39,548 nucleotides of DNA from Marinilabiliaceae bacterium UBA5213 (GCA_002412555.1 DHVH01000186.1:1-39548), one strand, 5' to 3'; positions 16,437 through 24,590 are shown, counted from the stretch's first letter. A program made the numbers and translations. The notes: generated by a model not told the origin, from the letters alone.

Positions 16437-16544
16437 TATAAAAAAGGGGTAAATATTATCAAATGATCTAATTTTAATAACTTAGTTAAACTTAATAACG
16501 CTACAATACTCGAGATAGTATTTTTTCTGTCTTATTTTTACCTT

Positions 16545-16755
16545 CCCACCCTATCCACCCTTCATGCCCTATCCACCCCCTCAACCCAAGCTCGGCGTAG
16601 TTTTCAACTACGGCGTTTTCCCTACCCTTCTAGCCCTATCAACCCTTTCCCGCTTCGCGGGATCTCAAGCCGCAGGCGCAGCTCCGATTTTTCGGAATCG
16701 CTTCGCTTGCCTCTCTCCCTATCTACCCAATCTGCCCTCCCTACCCATCCCACCC
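16545..16755 (+). repeat. CCC-run minisatellite with 9-nt period in three blocks
   Basis: CCC runs start at 16549, 16558, 16567, 16576 and 16585 (block 1), at 16625, 16634 and 16643 (block 2), and at 16717, 16726, 16735, 16744 and 16753 (block 3). Each block is exactly 9-nt periodic. The unit CCCTATCNA occurs in all three. Blocks are separated by palindromic hairpins. The complementary strand has G3 runs with loops of 6 nt or less. Confidence 0.75.
16590..16615 (-). repeat. Palindromic repeat, inverted copy of the 14777-14864 family
   Basis: On the minus strand it reads CGCCGTAGTTGAAAACTACG followed by CCGAGC. The central AGTTGAAAACT is identical to unit 2 of the tandem array at 14813, and ACTACGCCGAG is identical to unit 1. 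Stem CGTAGTT/AACTACG forms a hairpin. Confidence 0.55.
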
Positions 16756-16769
16756 TTCCAAAAAAAAAT

Positions 16770-16777
16770 TATCTTTG
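16770..16777 (+). promoter_or_regulatory. Predicted -7 box (TATCTTTG) of pcm, near-leaderless
   Basis: TATCTTTG is an exact TAnnTTTG match ending 5 nt before the pcm ATG (16783). Transcription would therefore start at or within a few bases of the start codon, leaving no room for a ribosome binding site. Confidence 0.55.
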
Positions 16778-16782
16778 CCTTC

Positions 16783-17430
16783 ATGATAAATGATACTTTT
16801 AGACATAAGGGCTTAAGATCTCGTCTGGTAGATGAATTGCGTGGGAAGGGGGTTGGCAGCGAGGCGGTGCTACGTGCTATTAATGTGGTTCCGCGGCATT
16901 TGTTTCTGGACAGCTCATTTGTGAAGTTGGCCTATAAGGACATTGCTTTTCCTATTGGGGCAGGACAAACCATATCACAACCATCAACTGTGGCCCGACA
17001 AACTCAACTTTTGGAGGTTTTACCTGGGCAAAAAGTGCTGGAAGTAGGTACTGGGTCAGGTTACCAGGCGGCTGTTTTGGGGGAGATGGGCATTGATTTG
17101 TACAGCATTGAGCGTCAGGCCGAGTTGTACAAAAAATGTTGCCAAATGCTGCCATCATTGGGTTATTCAAAAATTCATTTATTTTTGGGTGATGGCTATG
17201 AAGGTCTGCCGGATATGGCTCCCTTCGATGCTATCTTAGTAACTGCGGGCGCTGAAGAGATTCCTGCAAAGTTGTTGCTGCAAATAAAAATAGGGGGCGT
17301 AATGGTGGTGCCGATTGGAAGCAAAGTGCAAATGATGACGCGTATCCGCAGGTTGAGTGAAGAAGAATTTGAGCAGGAAGAATTTGGTGAGTGCGCCTTT
17401 GTGCCCATGCTAAATGGCATCAATCAATAG
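16783..17430 (+). CDS. pcm: Protein-L-isoaspartate O-methyltransferase
   Basis: This repair enzyme uses S-adenosylmethionine to methylate isoaspartyl residues in aged proteins. The start at 16783 gives 215 residues, the usual family size. The upstream open frame to 16564 is low-complexity repeat and is excluded. The catalytic-site motif GAGQTISQPSTVARQ has Ser65, and the SAM-binding motif I VLEVGTGSGYQAAVL is at 85-99. The downstream GDGYEGLPDMAPFDAILVTAGA matches motifs II/III. IPAKLLLQIKIGGVMVVPIG is the typical C-terminal core. It probably has its own leaderless promoter. The MBL hydrolase follows after 83 nt. Confidence 0.93.
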   Translation: MINDTFRHKGLRSRLVDELRGKGVGSEAVLRAINVVPRHLFLDSSFVKLAYKDIAFPIGAGQTISQPSTVARQTQLLEVLPGQKVLEVGTGSGYQAAVLGEMGIDLYSIERQAELYKKCCQMLPSLGYSKIHLFLGDGYEGLPDMAPFDAILVTAGAEEIPAKLLLQIKIGGVMVVPIGSKVQMMTRIRRLSEEEFEQEEFGECAFVPMLNGINQ

Positions 17431-17513
17431 TTTTTTCTCAGGCTTGAGTAAACTTATTGACAGCACCGTTGGTTATACCTAGTGCCTATTTTTAAAATAC
17501 AAACTAAATTATT

Positions 17514-18149
17514 ATGCAGGTTAAATCATTGACTTTTAATCCTTTTCAGGAGAACACCTCAATCCTTTACGATGAAACAAAAGAGTGCGCCATTGTTGAC
17601 CCCGGCATGTTAACAGTTGAAGAAGAGGAATTGCTTGTCGCGACCATTCAAGAGCTGGGATTAAAGCCGGTCAAGCTTTTGCAAACCCATTTGCACCTCG
17701 ATCATGTTTTTGGAACCGGATTTGTAGCAGATCGTTACGGATTGAAACCGGAAGCCCACGAAGCGGATTTGCCTTTCATTGCCCAGCATAAAGAATATGC
17801 CCGCTCATTTGGGGTTGAGGTTGCTGCCAATCCGCCAGTTCCTGAAGTCTTTCTGAAGGATGGCGATGAGGTGAAGTTCGGCAACATCACTTTAGAGGTC
17901 AGGCATATTCCCGGACATTCACCCGGAGGAATTGTTTTCTACAATGAAAGGTCCGGGATTGTAATTGCAGGCGATGCTTTATTTAGCGGCAGTGTGGGGC
18001 GAAGCGACTTGCCGGGAGGTAATCATGAGCAGCTGATTTCTGCCATCCAGGAAAAATTGATGACCCTCCCGGATGAGGTAGTGGTATATCCTGGTCATGG
18101 TCCATTAACGACTATTGGGCAAGAACGCAATAGCAACCCTTATTTATAG
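17514..18149 (+). CDS. MBL-fold metallohydrolase (glyoxalase II-like)
   Basis: A 211-residue cytoplasmic metallo-beta-lactamase-fold hydrolase. Metal ligands are visible: THLHLDH near residues 60-66, the ligand His in HIPGHSPGG near 131-139, Asp in IAGDALF near 155, and His in YPGHGP near 193. Short single-domain proteins of this type are annotated as hydroxyacylglutathione hydrolase-like. It lacks the C-terminal helical substrate-binding domain of true glyoxalase II, so glutathione thioester activity is uncertain. Other family members handle persulfides or other thioesters. No neighbour fixes the substrate. Confidence 0.88.
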   Translation: MQVKSLTFNPFQENTSILYDETKECAIVDPGMLTVEEEELLVATIQELGLKPVKLLQTHLHLDHVFGTGFVADRYGLKPEAHEADLPFIAQHKEYARSFGVEVAANPPVPEVFLKDGDEVKFGNITLEVRHIPGHSPGGIVFYNERSGIVIAGDALFSGSVGRSDLPGGNHEQLISAIQEKLMTLPDEVVVYPGHGPLTTIGQERNSNPYL

Positions 18150-18451
18150 ATCGTTAGGTTGATACTATTATGTAACAGAGGGCATATTCAATGAAGCGGG
18201 CATAGTGCTAAGTGCCAGTAAAAAAGAATTTGAATGAGTCTTTTTTATCCATTACTGCCAAAAATCACTTTTTTGCATTTGGGAAAGCCCTATTTAATTC
18301 AATTTATTCTGCTATATTCAACAATGATTTGTCCAGAGCAGGCGCAGGACGCATCAGTTTGTATGTGCCTGATTAGCAGGTTGTAGATTTCGTTTTTTGA
18401 AAAATGGCCTCATCCTGAAGGCGCATTCGTTTCATCTTATATCGTTTGATT
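18150..18451. other. Intergenic region upstream of gcvP
   Basis: A 302-bp AT-rich stretch. I found no ORF, no convincing hairpin plus T-run, and no match to the conserved glycine-riboswitch core. TATATCGTTTG at 18438-18448 resembles a -7 box but has one extra spacer base, so the gcvP promoter is unresolved. Confidence 0.5.
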
Positions 18452-21316
18452 ATGTCTCAATTTCAGTTTGTCAATCGCCATGTTGGTCCCCGAAAAGAGG
18501 AGGCTGATTTTATGTTGAAAAAGTTAGGCGTTTCCTCCTTGGATGAATTAATTGAGCAGGCTGTGCCAGATGCCATTCGCATGGACAGACCCCTGAATTT
18601 GACAGATGGAATGACCGAGGATGTGTTTCTTAAACATATCTGGAAGCTGGCATCCAAAAACAAGGTGCTCAAGACTTATATTGGAATGGGCTATTATGGC
18701 ACGCATACGCCCTCAGTTATTATTCGCAATGTGCTGGAAAATCCGGTTTGGTATACTTCCTATACCCCTTATCAGGCAGAGATTTCGCAGGGGCGCCTGG
18801 AGGCTTTGCTCAACTTCCAGACCATGATCACTGAGCTGACGGCCATGGAGCTGGCCAATGCCAGTCTGCTTGACGAGGCCACGGCTATGGCCGAAGCCAT
18901 GATCATGATGTTCAATACCCGCAGTCGCACCCAGATTAAAGCGAACATCCATACTTGTCTGGTAGATGAGGCCATTTGGCCACAGACCCGCGCTGTTATA
19001 GAGACCCGTGCTTTAGGACTGGGCATAGAATTGGAGTTTGTGGCTTCCGACCAAATTAAGTTTGAAGCAGACAGGCACTTTGGACTGATACTGCAATATC
19101 CTGATGCCGTTGGTCGGGTGACCGATTACTCGGCGCTTGTAGCCAGTGTGCACAGTGGTGAAGGAAAGGTGGCTGTAGCCACCGACTTGCTGGCATTGAC
19201 CGTCCTAACACCTCCCGGAGAATGGGGTGCAGATATTGTGGTGGGAACCTCGCAGCGCATGGGTGTCCCCATGGCTTATGGCGGACCGCATGCTGCCTTT
19301 TTTGCCACACGCGAGGAATTGAAGCGCTTTATCCCAGGCAGAATAATTGGCATCACCAAGGATGTGAATGGACAAAGGGCGTTGCGAATGGCTTTACAGA
19401 CCCGCGAACAGCATATTAAGCGGGAAAAGGCCACTTCCAATATTTGTACCGCTCAGGCTTTACTGGCTACCATGGCTAGTTTTTATGCGGTTTACCACGG
19501 TCCGGATGGCTTGTCGGATATTGCAGTGCGGGTTCACAATTATACCTGTGCCTTATCTGAAGGCCTTGAGCAATTAGGCCTGAAACGAATTAACAATACT
19601 TTTTTTGATACGCTGCGCTACCGCCTGCCAAAAGGCCCTTCTACCGAGAAGCTCAGAAGTATGGCGCTGGCGCGCGACATCAACCTGCTCTATTCCGGTG
19701 TTAGCGAATTTGGTGTGAGTCTGGATGAAACCACCAGCGAAGCAGATTTAAAAGCCTTGTTGGTATTGGTGGCAGAATGCATTGGTGCGGAGGTACCGAG
19801 TCTAAATTGGCAGGCAGAATGTCAGTTGCCTGAGCAACTGAAAAGGACGTCGGCTTTTATGAAGCAGGAGGTGTTTCATAAATACCGTTCAGAGACAGAA
19901 ATGATGCGCTATATTAAGCGCCTGGAGCGGAAGGATATGTCGTTGGCCCATTCCATGATTTCGTTAGGGTCGTGCACCATGAAATTGAATGCGGCTTCAG
20001 AAATGTTTGCCATTAGCTGGCCTGAATTTGCCGGACTACATCCTTTTGCGCCATTGGATCAGGCACGTGGCTACCATGAAATGATGGTTGAATTGCGTGC
20101 CGATTTGGCCGAGATTACCGGTTTAGCGGATATCAGTCTGCAACCCAACTCCGGTGCCTCAGGCGAATACTCTGGCTTGATGGTGATCCGGGCCTGGCAC
20201 GAAAGCAGGGGAGAAGGACATAGGGACGTGGCTTTAATACCGGCTTCGGCCCATGGTACCAATCCAGCCAGTGCCGTGATGGCGGGCCTTAAAGTGGTGG
20301 TGGTTAAATGTGATGAGAAGGGTAACATAGATCTGGATGATTTGCGTGAAAAGGCGGAAACTCATAAAGAGCATCTGGCCTGTATCATGGTGACTTACCC
20401 GTCTACTCACGGGGTGTTCGAGGCTTCTATTCAGGAACTTTGTAAGGTAATTCACGACCATGGCGGGCAGGTTTATATGGATGGTGCCAATATGAATGCA
20501 CAGGTGGGATTGACCAGTCCGGGTATCATAGGGGCGGATGTATGCCATCTGAACCTCCACAAAACTTTTGCTATACCGCATGGTGGTGGCGGACCCGGCG
20601 TGGGCCCCATTGGCGTGGCTGCTCATCTGGTTGATTTTCTACCAGGCCATCCCGTGATCGATAACAAGCGGCCGGCGATGTTCACCGTCTCCGCTGCCCC
20701 TTGGGGCAGTGCAGGCGTTTTGCCCATTACCTATGGCTATATTAAGATGATGGGGGGGGAAGGACTGACTTATGCCACTAAAATAGCCATCCTCAATGCC
20801 AATTATCTGGCGTCAGAACTCAAAGAAGCTTATGGTGTGCTTTATGATGGTGAGCGCGGTCGTGTGGCACATGAATTGATTCTGGATTGTCGCCATTTGA
20901 AAATTTCATCCGGCATTTCTGAGCTAGATATAGCCAAACGATTGATGGATTATGGCTTTCATGCACCAACACTTTCGTTTCCGGTGCATGGCACTTTAAT
21001 GGTAGAGCCTACCGAGAGCGAATCGCTGCCTGAACTCGATCGCTTTGTCGACGCCATGCGCGCCATACGTAAGGAAATTGCGGAGGTTGAGAGGGGTGAA
21101 GCAGATCAAGTGGACAATGTGCTTAAAAATGCTCCGCACCCCGAGCAAGTCATGACGGCCGATACCTGGAACCATGCTTATGGTCGTGAAAAGGCTGCCT
21201 TTCCCTTACCCTGGGTGCGTGAGAATAAATTCTGGCTCACCGTTGGCCGAGTGGATGATGCCTATGGTGACCGCAATCTGATTTGTACCTGCGATCCGAT
21301 TGAATCGTATCAATAA
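18452..21316 (+). CDS. gcvP: Glycine dehydrogenase (decarboxylating), glycine cleavage P-protein
   Basis: A 954-residue PLP enzyme that decarboxylates glycine and passes the aminomethyl group to lipoylated H-protein. It is the long single-chain form with both halves fused (N-half about 1-440, C-half about 450-954). The PLP lysine is Lys704 in HLNLHKTFAIPHGGGGPG, the diagnostic glycine-rich motif. The opening FVNRHVGPRKEEADFMLKKLG is also typical. I use ATG 18452 rather than TTG 18446 because it matches the family start. gcvT and gcvH are not adjacent. The stop codon lies 2 nt from the stop of the convergent TM2 gene. Confidence 0.97.
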   Translation: MSQFQFVNRHVGPRKEEADFMLKKLGVSSLDELIEQAVPDAIRMDRPLNLTDGMTEDVFLKHIWKLASKNKVLKTYIGMGYYGTHTPSVIIRNVLENPVWYTSYTPYQAEISQGRLEALLNFQTMITELTAMELANASLLDEATAMAEAMIMMFNTRSRTQIKANIHTCLVDEAIWPQTRAVIETRALGLGIELEFVASDQIKFEADRHFGLILQYPDAVGRVTDYSALVASVHSGEGKVAVATDLLALTVLTPPGEWGADIVVGTSQRMGVPMAYGGPHAAFFATREELKRFIPGRIIGITKDVNGQRALRMALQTREQHIKREKATSNICTAQALLATMASFYAVYHGPDGLSDIAVRVHNYTCALSEGLEQLGLKRINNTFFDTLRYRLPKGPSTEKLRSMALARDINLLYSGVSEFGVSLDETTSEADLKALLVLVAECIGAEVPSLNWQAECQLPEQLKRTSAFMKQEVFHKYRSETEMMRYIKRLERKDMSLAHSMISLGSCTMKLNAASEMFAISWPEFAGLHPFAPLDQARGYHEMMVELRADLAEITGLADISLQPNSGASGEYSGLMVIRAWHESRGEGHRDVALIPASAHGTNPASAVMAGLKVVVVKCDEKGNIDLDDLREKAETHKEHLACIMVTYPSTHGVFEASIQELCKVIHDHGGQVYMDGANMNAQVGLTSPGIIGADVCHLNLHKTFAIPHGGGGPGVGPIGVAAHLVDFLPGHPVIDNKRPAMFTVSAAPWGSAGVLPITYGYIKMMGGEGLTYATKIAILNANYLASELKEAYGVLYDGERGRVAHELILDCRHLKISSGISELDIAKRLMDYGFHAPTLSFPVHGTLMVEPTESESLPELDRFVDAMRAIRKEIAEVERGEADQVDNVLKNAPHPEQVMTADTWNHAYGREKAAFPLPWVRENKFWLTVGRVDDAYGDRNLICTCDPIESYQ

Positions 21317-21318
21317 TC

Positions 21319-21663
21319 CTATTTGAAAAGGCCAGCTACTTGCATAGCCACTCGCTGGTTGTATTCAAAAGCCAGACTTTTGTGGTTGACTAAATCGACA
21401 ATGGTACCAATAAAGCAAAGACCAGCAGTGAAAAAATAGAGAATTCCCATGCCTATGTGGTTGATGAGGAATCTGTGAATACCGGCAAATCCAATGAATC
21501 CCAGGAGAGCAGTCAGCAAAATGAGCTGCGGATCGCGCCGTCTGGAGCGGTAAATGTTTAGAAAGTTTCTGATGTCAGACTCTGACTTGTCCTTTAATAG
21601 TGAATGCAGAAATTGGGCTTCTTCCAGTTCTGCTTCGGGCATTTGTTGCAAAATGTTTTCCAT
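21319..21663 (-). CDS. TM2-domain membrane protein
   Basis: A 114-residue protein. The first 45 residues are charged and helical (MENILQQMPEAELEEAQFLHSLLKDK). A TM2 domain follows: two hydrophobic segments (about 47-65 and 70-92) around a GFAGIHRFLINHIGMGILYF motif, which is the family signature. The molecular function of TM2 proteins in bacteria is not known. It is downstream of the DUF2752 gene by 15 nt on the same strand, and these two families are often neighbours in Bacteroidota. Convergent with gcvP, with only 2 nt between stop codons. Confidence 0.85.
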   Translation of the reverse strand: MENILQQMPEAELEEAQFLHSLLKDKSESDIRNFLNIYRSRRRDPQLILLTALLGFIGFAGIHRFLINHIGMGILYFFTAGLCFIGTIVDLVNHKSLAFEYNQRVAMQVAGLFK

Positions 21664-21678
21664 AATAGGTGTTGGTTT

Positions 21679-21984
21679 TTAATGAGTACTGTAATTTGGT
21701 GCTTTGAAAATGGTCCATATTCTGTGGACTAAAATGACTACAGCAGGTATTCCCAAAGGGTGACTTGCGAATGATTGAGAAACGTTGCCTCTAAACAACC
21801 ATGAAATGGAGGTGCCTAACCCACAGCCGGGGCAAAAACCGATATTGAGGTTTTTGGCCAGACACAAAGAAGTGTGGCCTTCCTCCATTGGCGAGTGGAG
21901 CGCCAATGTCAGTATTGCTGCCATCCAGAAAAAGCCTTCCAAATGCGACCATTTAAACTGATATTTCAGAAGAGATGCCTGCAT
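21679..21984 (-). CDS. DUF2752 family membrane protein
   Basis: A 101-residue small membrane protein with hydrophobic segments at about 15-30 and 70-90. The key motif is GFCPGCGLGTSISWLFRGN with two Cys near residues 52-55, which defines DUF2752. Biochemical function is unknown, and the CPGCG pair could bind metal or form a disulfide. It heads a two-gene operon with the TM2 gene (15-nt gap). An exact TATATTTG box at 22041-22034 would give a leader of about 44 nt. Confidence 0.85.
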   Translation of the reverse strand: MQASLLKYQFKWSHLEGFFWMAAILTLALHSPMEEGHTSLCLAKNLNIGFCPGCGLGTSISWLFRGNVSQSFASHPLGIPAVVILVHRIWTIFKAPNYSTH

Positions 21985-22033
21985 TCATTGTGATTTTATT
22001 TCGTAATTGTTATGGCGGTAATCGACCCTAACT

Positions 22034-22041
22034 CAAATATA
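22034..22041 (-). promoter_or_regulatory. Predicted -7 box (TATATTTG) of the DUF2752-TM2 operon
   Basis: The plus strand CAAATATA gives an exact TAnnTTTG match on the minus strand, with predicted start near 22028. It lies in the 146-bp divergent gap shared with the PLP-enzyme gene. Confidence 0.55.
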
Positions 22042-22130
22042 GAGGTTTCTTTTGGTAATGAGCATATTTGCTTTGAAAATATGAGTTATTTCATAGCATA
22101 CCCAGTTCGGGATTTTTAACTTTAATAAAA

Positions 22131-23402
22131 ATGCCGCATATGAGAAAAAACCAAAAACATCCCGAAAGTGAAATGTTGTCCTTAGGCTATCGGCCAGAAA
22201 TGCATCTGGGCGCTGTTAAATGCCCACTTTTTTTGACTTCTACTTTTTCGTTTAAAACCGCTGAAGAGGGAAAAGCATTTTTTGAATTGGCGTATGGCTT
22301 GCGTGATAAAAAGCCGGGGGAGGAAATGGGCATGATTTATAGTCGGGTGGACAATCCTAATTTACAGTTGGCTGAGAAGCGATTGGCTGTATGGGACGAC
22401 GGCGAGGATGCTGCTTTTTTTTCAAGTGGAATGGCGGCCATTTCTACCATGTTGTTGACTTTCTTAAAGCCGGGTGATTTGTTGCTGTATGGCTCCCCCG
22501 TTTATGGCGGAACCGACCATTTCATCAACCAAGTTTTGCCGGATTTTGGTGTGCAGGTGTTTCAATTTACCGCTGAAGAGGGGCTTGGTGAAATTAAAAA
22601 GCGGCTGGGGCACGATTACCCTAATAAATATGCATCATTTATCTTTGTGGAGATTCCGGGTAACCCGACCAACTCTTTGATTGATATTGAGATGTGCAGC
22701 CGGTTGGCTGCCGACCTGACCCGGGATGGCAAGAGGCCTATTTTGGCTGTGGATAATACCTTTTTGGGCCCTGTGTTTCAGCAGCCTTTGCAATGGGGTG
22801 CAGATATTTCGCTCTATTCAGCTACCAAATTTATTGGCGGGCACAGTGATCTGTTAGCAGGAGCCTGCGTGGGACGTGCCGATTTAATGGCTAAGATTAA
22901 GGGCATGCGTACTTTCTTGGGGTCTATGCTGGATCCGCACTCTTGCTGGCTTATATTACGCAGTCTGGAAACCCTGAAAATAAGAATGGAGCGGCAGGCT
23001 TTATCGGCCCAAAAAGTAGCACTATTTTTGAAAGCTCAATCTTTAATAGAGAAGATATATTACCTGGGCTTTTTGGAAGCGGATGATCCCCAAAAAGTCA
23101 TTTTTGATAAACAGTGCTTGTCACCCGGCTCCGTGATTTCGTTTGAGGTGAAGGGCGGAGAAAAGTCCGCATTTACTTTCCTTAATCATCTCAAACACTT
23201 TAAGTTGGCAGTGAGTCTTGGTTCAACTGAAAGTCTGGCCGAACATCCGGCCTCCATGACACACGTAGATGTGCTGGCCAGCGATCGTCAGTTACTTGGT
23301 ATCACCGATGGTTTGGTTAGGTTAAGTATTGGTGTAGAGGAGCCGGCCGATTTAATTGCAGATATTGAGCAGGCGCTGTCAGCAACGGATAAGTTGGTCT
23401 AA
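22131..23402 (+). CDS. Cys/Met-metabolism PLP enzyme (cystathionine gamma-synthase/lyase family)
   Basis: A 423-residue fold-type I PLP enzyme of the trans-sulfuration family. The PLP lysine is Lys233 in LYSATKFIGGHSD. The phosphate and ring contacts are visible in AAFFSSGMAAIS (about 95) and FVEIPGNPTNSLIDI (about 175). YSRVDNPN near 70 holds the Tyr-x-Arg motif donated across the dimer. The family includes cystathionine gamma-synthase, cystathionine lyases, methionine gamma-lyase and O-acetylhomoserine sulfhydrylase. Sequence alone does not settle which. A second ATG at 22140 is possible. TAACTTTA (22117-22124) is a one-mismatch -7 box just before the start. It ends flush with the convergent LacI gene, with zero bases between stop codons. 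Confidence 0.88.
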   Translation: MPHMRKNQKHPESEMLSLGYRPEMHLGAVKCPLFLTSTFSFKTAEEGKAFFELAYGLRDKKPGEEMGMIYSRVDNPNLQLAEKRLAVWDDGEDAAFFSSGMAAISTMLLTFLKPGDLLLYGSPVYGGTDHFINQVLPDFGVQVFQFTAEEGLGEIKKRLGHDYPNKYASFIFVEIPGNPTNSLIDIEMCSRLAADLTRDGKRPILAVDNTFLGPVFQQPLQWGADISLYSATKFIGGHSDLLAGACVGRADLMAKIKGMRTFLGSMLDPHSCWLILRSLETLKIRMERQALSAQKVALFLKAQSLIEKIYYLGFLEADDPQKVIFDKQCLSPGSVISFEVKGGEKSAFTFLNHLKHFKLAVSLGSTESLAEHPASMTHVDVLASDRQLLGITDGLVRLSIGVEEPADLIADIEQALSATDKLV

Positions 23403-24383
23403 TCACATTTTAGGGTAAAGTTGATACAGCTTGTCGTTTGTCACTGATTGCGTGACGGACTGGCACGCCAAGGCTGCAGTTAACAAATGATTGACCTCCT
23501 CAGCCAATTGGGATGGCACAAAGTCAACCCCCACTATTTTGGGGTGCGCTAAGGTAAATTCAGGATTCCACCCAAGAAATGAGAGACCCACATTTTCAAT
23601 ATTGGGTAGGTGGTTGTTCTGTAAATAGCGCAGTGCTTCATGTGCTAGTTCAGGAGATTCAAAAATAAGGGCATTCACGTTTAATTTTAGAAGCGCCTTT
23701 ATACCATTTGCTACCGGCTCTGCCTCTTTAAGCAGTGAGTGGTATGGACTGCTAATATCGAACCGGTCGATGTAGCAGGTCAGATAAGCCCCCAGTTGTG
23801 CATGATTGGTCCGCTCCCTTCCAATAAAGCCAATGGCTTTTTTGTGGTGTTGAAAGTGGTGTTGGATCAAAAGGTTGATCATGTGGGAAAAATCATTGTT
23901 AAGGGTGCCGGTGGATTTCCTTTCGTTTTGGCTATCGATGATGACCAGAGGTGTTTGCAGGACGGCCAGGCTGCTTTCCCACTCATTTTTATGAATTGGC
24001 TGGATGGCAATAATTGCATCTGTTTGCCGTAAAATATAATCGTCGATTATTGCTCTTTCGCTGATAGCGGTCGGTTGAGCCATGCCTGGTAGCAGCCGGT
24101 ATTGTTGCGATTGCAGCAGAGGAATGAGGTGGTGTACGAGCGTAGTGGCCAAATAACTTTCATTTTTTGGGAGTAACAGTCCTATGGTCATGGTTTTCCC
24201 CGAGCTGAGGGTCTGGGCCAGAAAGCTGGGCTGGTAGTTTTGTCGATGGGCTTCTTCCAGAATTCTTTGCTGGGTGGCAGTATTGATTTTATGTTTGTCG
24301 CCTTTGCCATTAAGAACAAAGGACGCCGTTGTTTTGGAGACGCCTGCGGCGGCTGCAATGGATTTCAAAGATGCTCTTTTCAT
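23403..24383 (-). CDS. LacI-family transcriptional regulator (second copy)
   Basis: A 326-residue regulator. The helix-turn-helix is at residues 5-24 (LKSIAAAAGVSKTTASFVLN) and the hinge region includes YQPSFLAQTLSSGKTMTIGLLLP. The C-terminal ligand-binding domain is divergent and ends at LYQLYPKM. No sugar genes lie beside it. The convergent neighbour is an amino-acid/sulfur enzyme and the divergent one is mscL, so the target and ligand are unknown. An AACCGGTT palindrome at 24388-24395, 5 nt before the ATG, suggests autoregulation. Confidence 0.88.
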   Translation of the reverse strand: MKRASLKSIAAAAGVSKTTASFVLNGKGDKHKINTATQQRILEEAHRQNYQPSFLAQTLSSGKTMTIGLLLPKNESYLATTLVHHLIPLLQSQQYRLLPGMAQPTAISERAIIDDYILRQTDAIIAIQPIHKNEWESSLAVLQTPLVIIDSQNERKSTGTLNNDFSHMINLLIQHHFQHHKKAIGFIGRERTNHAQLGAYLTCYIDRFDISSPYHSLLKEAEPVANGIKALLKLNVNALIFESPELAHEALRYLQNNHLPNIENVGLSFLGWNPEFTLAHPKIVGVDFVPSQLAEEVNHLLTAALACQSVTQSVTNDKLYQLYPKM

Positions 24384-24387
24384 ACTA

Positions 24388-24412
24388 AACCGGTTAAGTC
24401 GGCCTAAATGTA
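24388..24412 (-). promoter_or_regulatory. Promoter and putative operator of the second lacI gene
   Basis: On the minus strand TACATTTA (24412-24405) is a one-mismatch TAnnTTTG box, predicting a start near 24398. The palindrome AACCGGTT (24388-24395) lies just downstream and ends 5 nt before the ATG. Bound repressor there would block initiation or early elongation. Confidence 0.4.
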
Positions 24413-24590
24413 GATCAAATATTTTGGCTTAGCAAGTAATTTTGAGCGCTTTGTATTATGTTTTCGGTCGACCTGCTATTGTAGAATTGTTTATAGCGTC
24501 ACCTAAAGCCAATTTCTAAGCAAAATATTTGTGTAAATATCAAATTATCACCGTAAATTCGAAAGTCTAATAACCTTAAAAATAATGATT

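Larger units (their letters stand above)
16437..16782. other. Intergenic region with repeat mosaic upstream of pcm
   Basis: This 346-bp stretch is AT-rich up to about 16540. It then becomes a C-rich, G-poor mosaic: three blocks of CCC runs on a 9-nt period, a palindromic repeat at 16590-16615, and hairpins TCCCGC-TTC-GCGGGA (16648-16662) and TCCGATTTTTCGGA (16683-16696). An open frame runs through it from 16564 into pcm but is composition-driven (Pro/Leu-rich) and not part of the gene. The pcm -7 box lies at 16770. Confidence 0.7.

Noticed and set aside
16505..16521. AATACT/AGTATT hairpin plus T-run as a terminator
   Set aside because: The stem is only 6 AT-rich bp and no plus-strand gene lies upstream for it to end.
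16564..16782. In-frame N-terminal extension of pcm (Pro/Leu-rich)
   Set aside because: The extension is the translation of the 9-nt CCC repeat and hairpins. Pcm homologues start at the Met encoded at 16783, and the -7 box lies at 16770.
17457..17478. TTGACA and TATACC resembling an E. coli sigma70 promoter upstream of the MBL gene
   Set aside because: Spacing is 11 bp rather than 17, and Bacteroidota use the TAnnTTTG/TTTG signals instead.
18150..18451. Glycine riboswitch upstream of gcvP
   Set aside because: I looked for the paired GGAGAG-like and conserved-core elements and saw none, and there is no expression-platform hairpin.
18446..18451. TTG start for gcvP
   Set aside because: ATG at 18452 gives the expected MSQFQFVNRHVGPR start. 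The two extra codons have no support.
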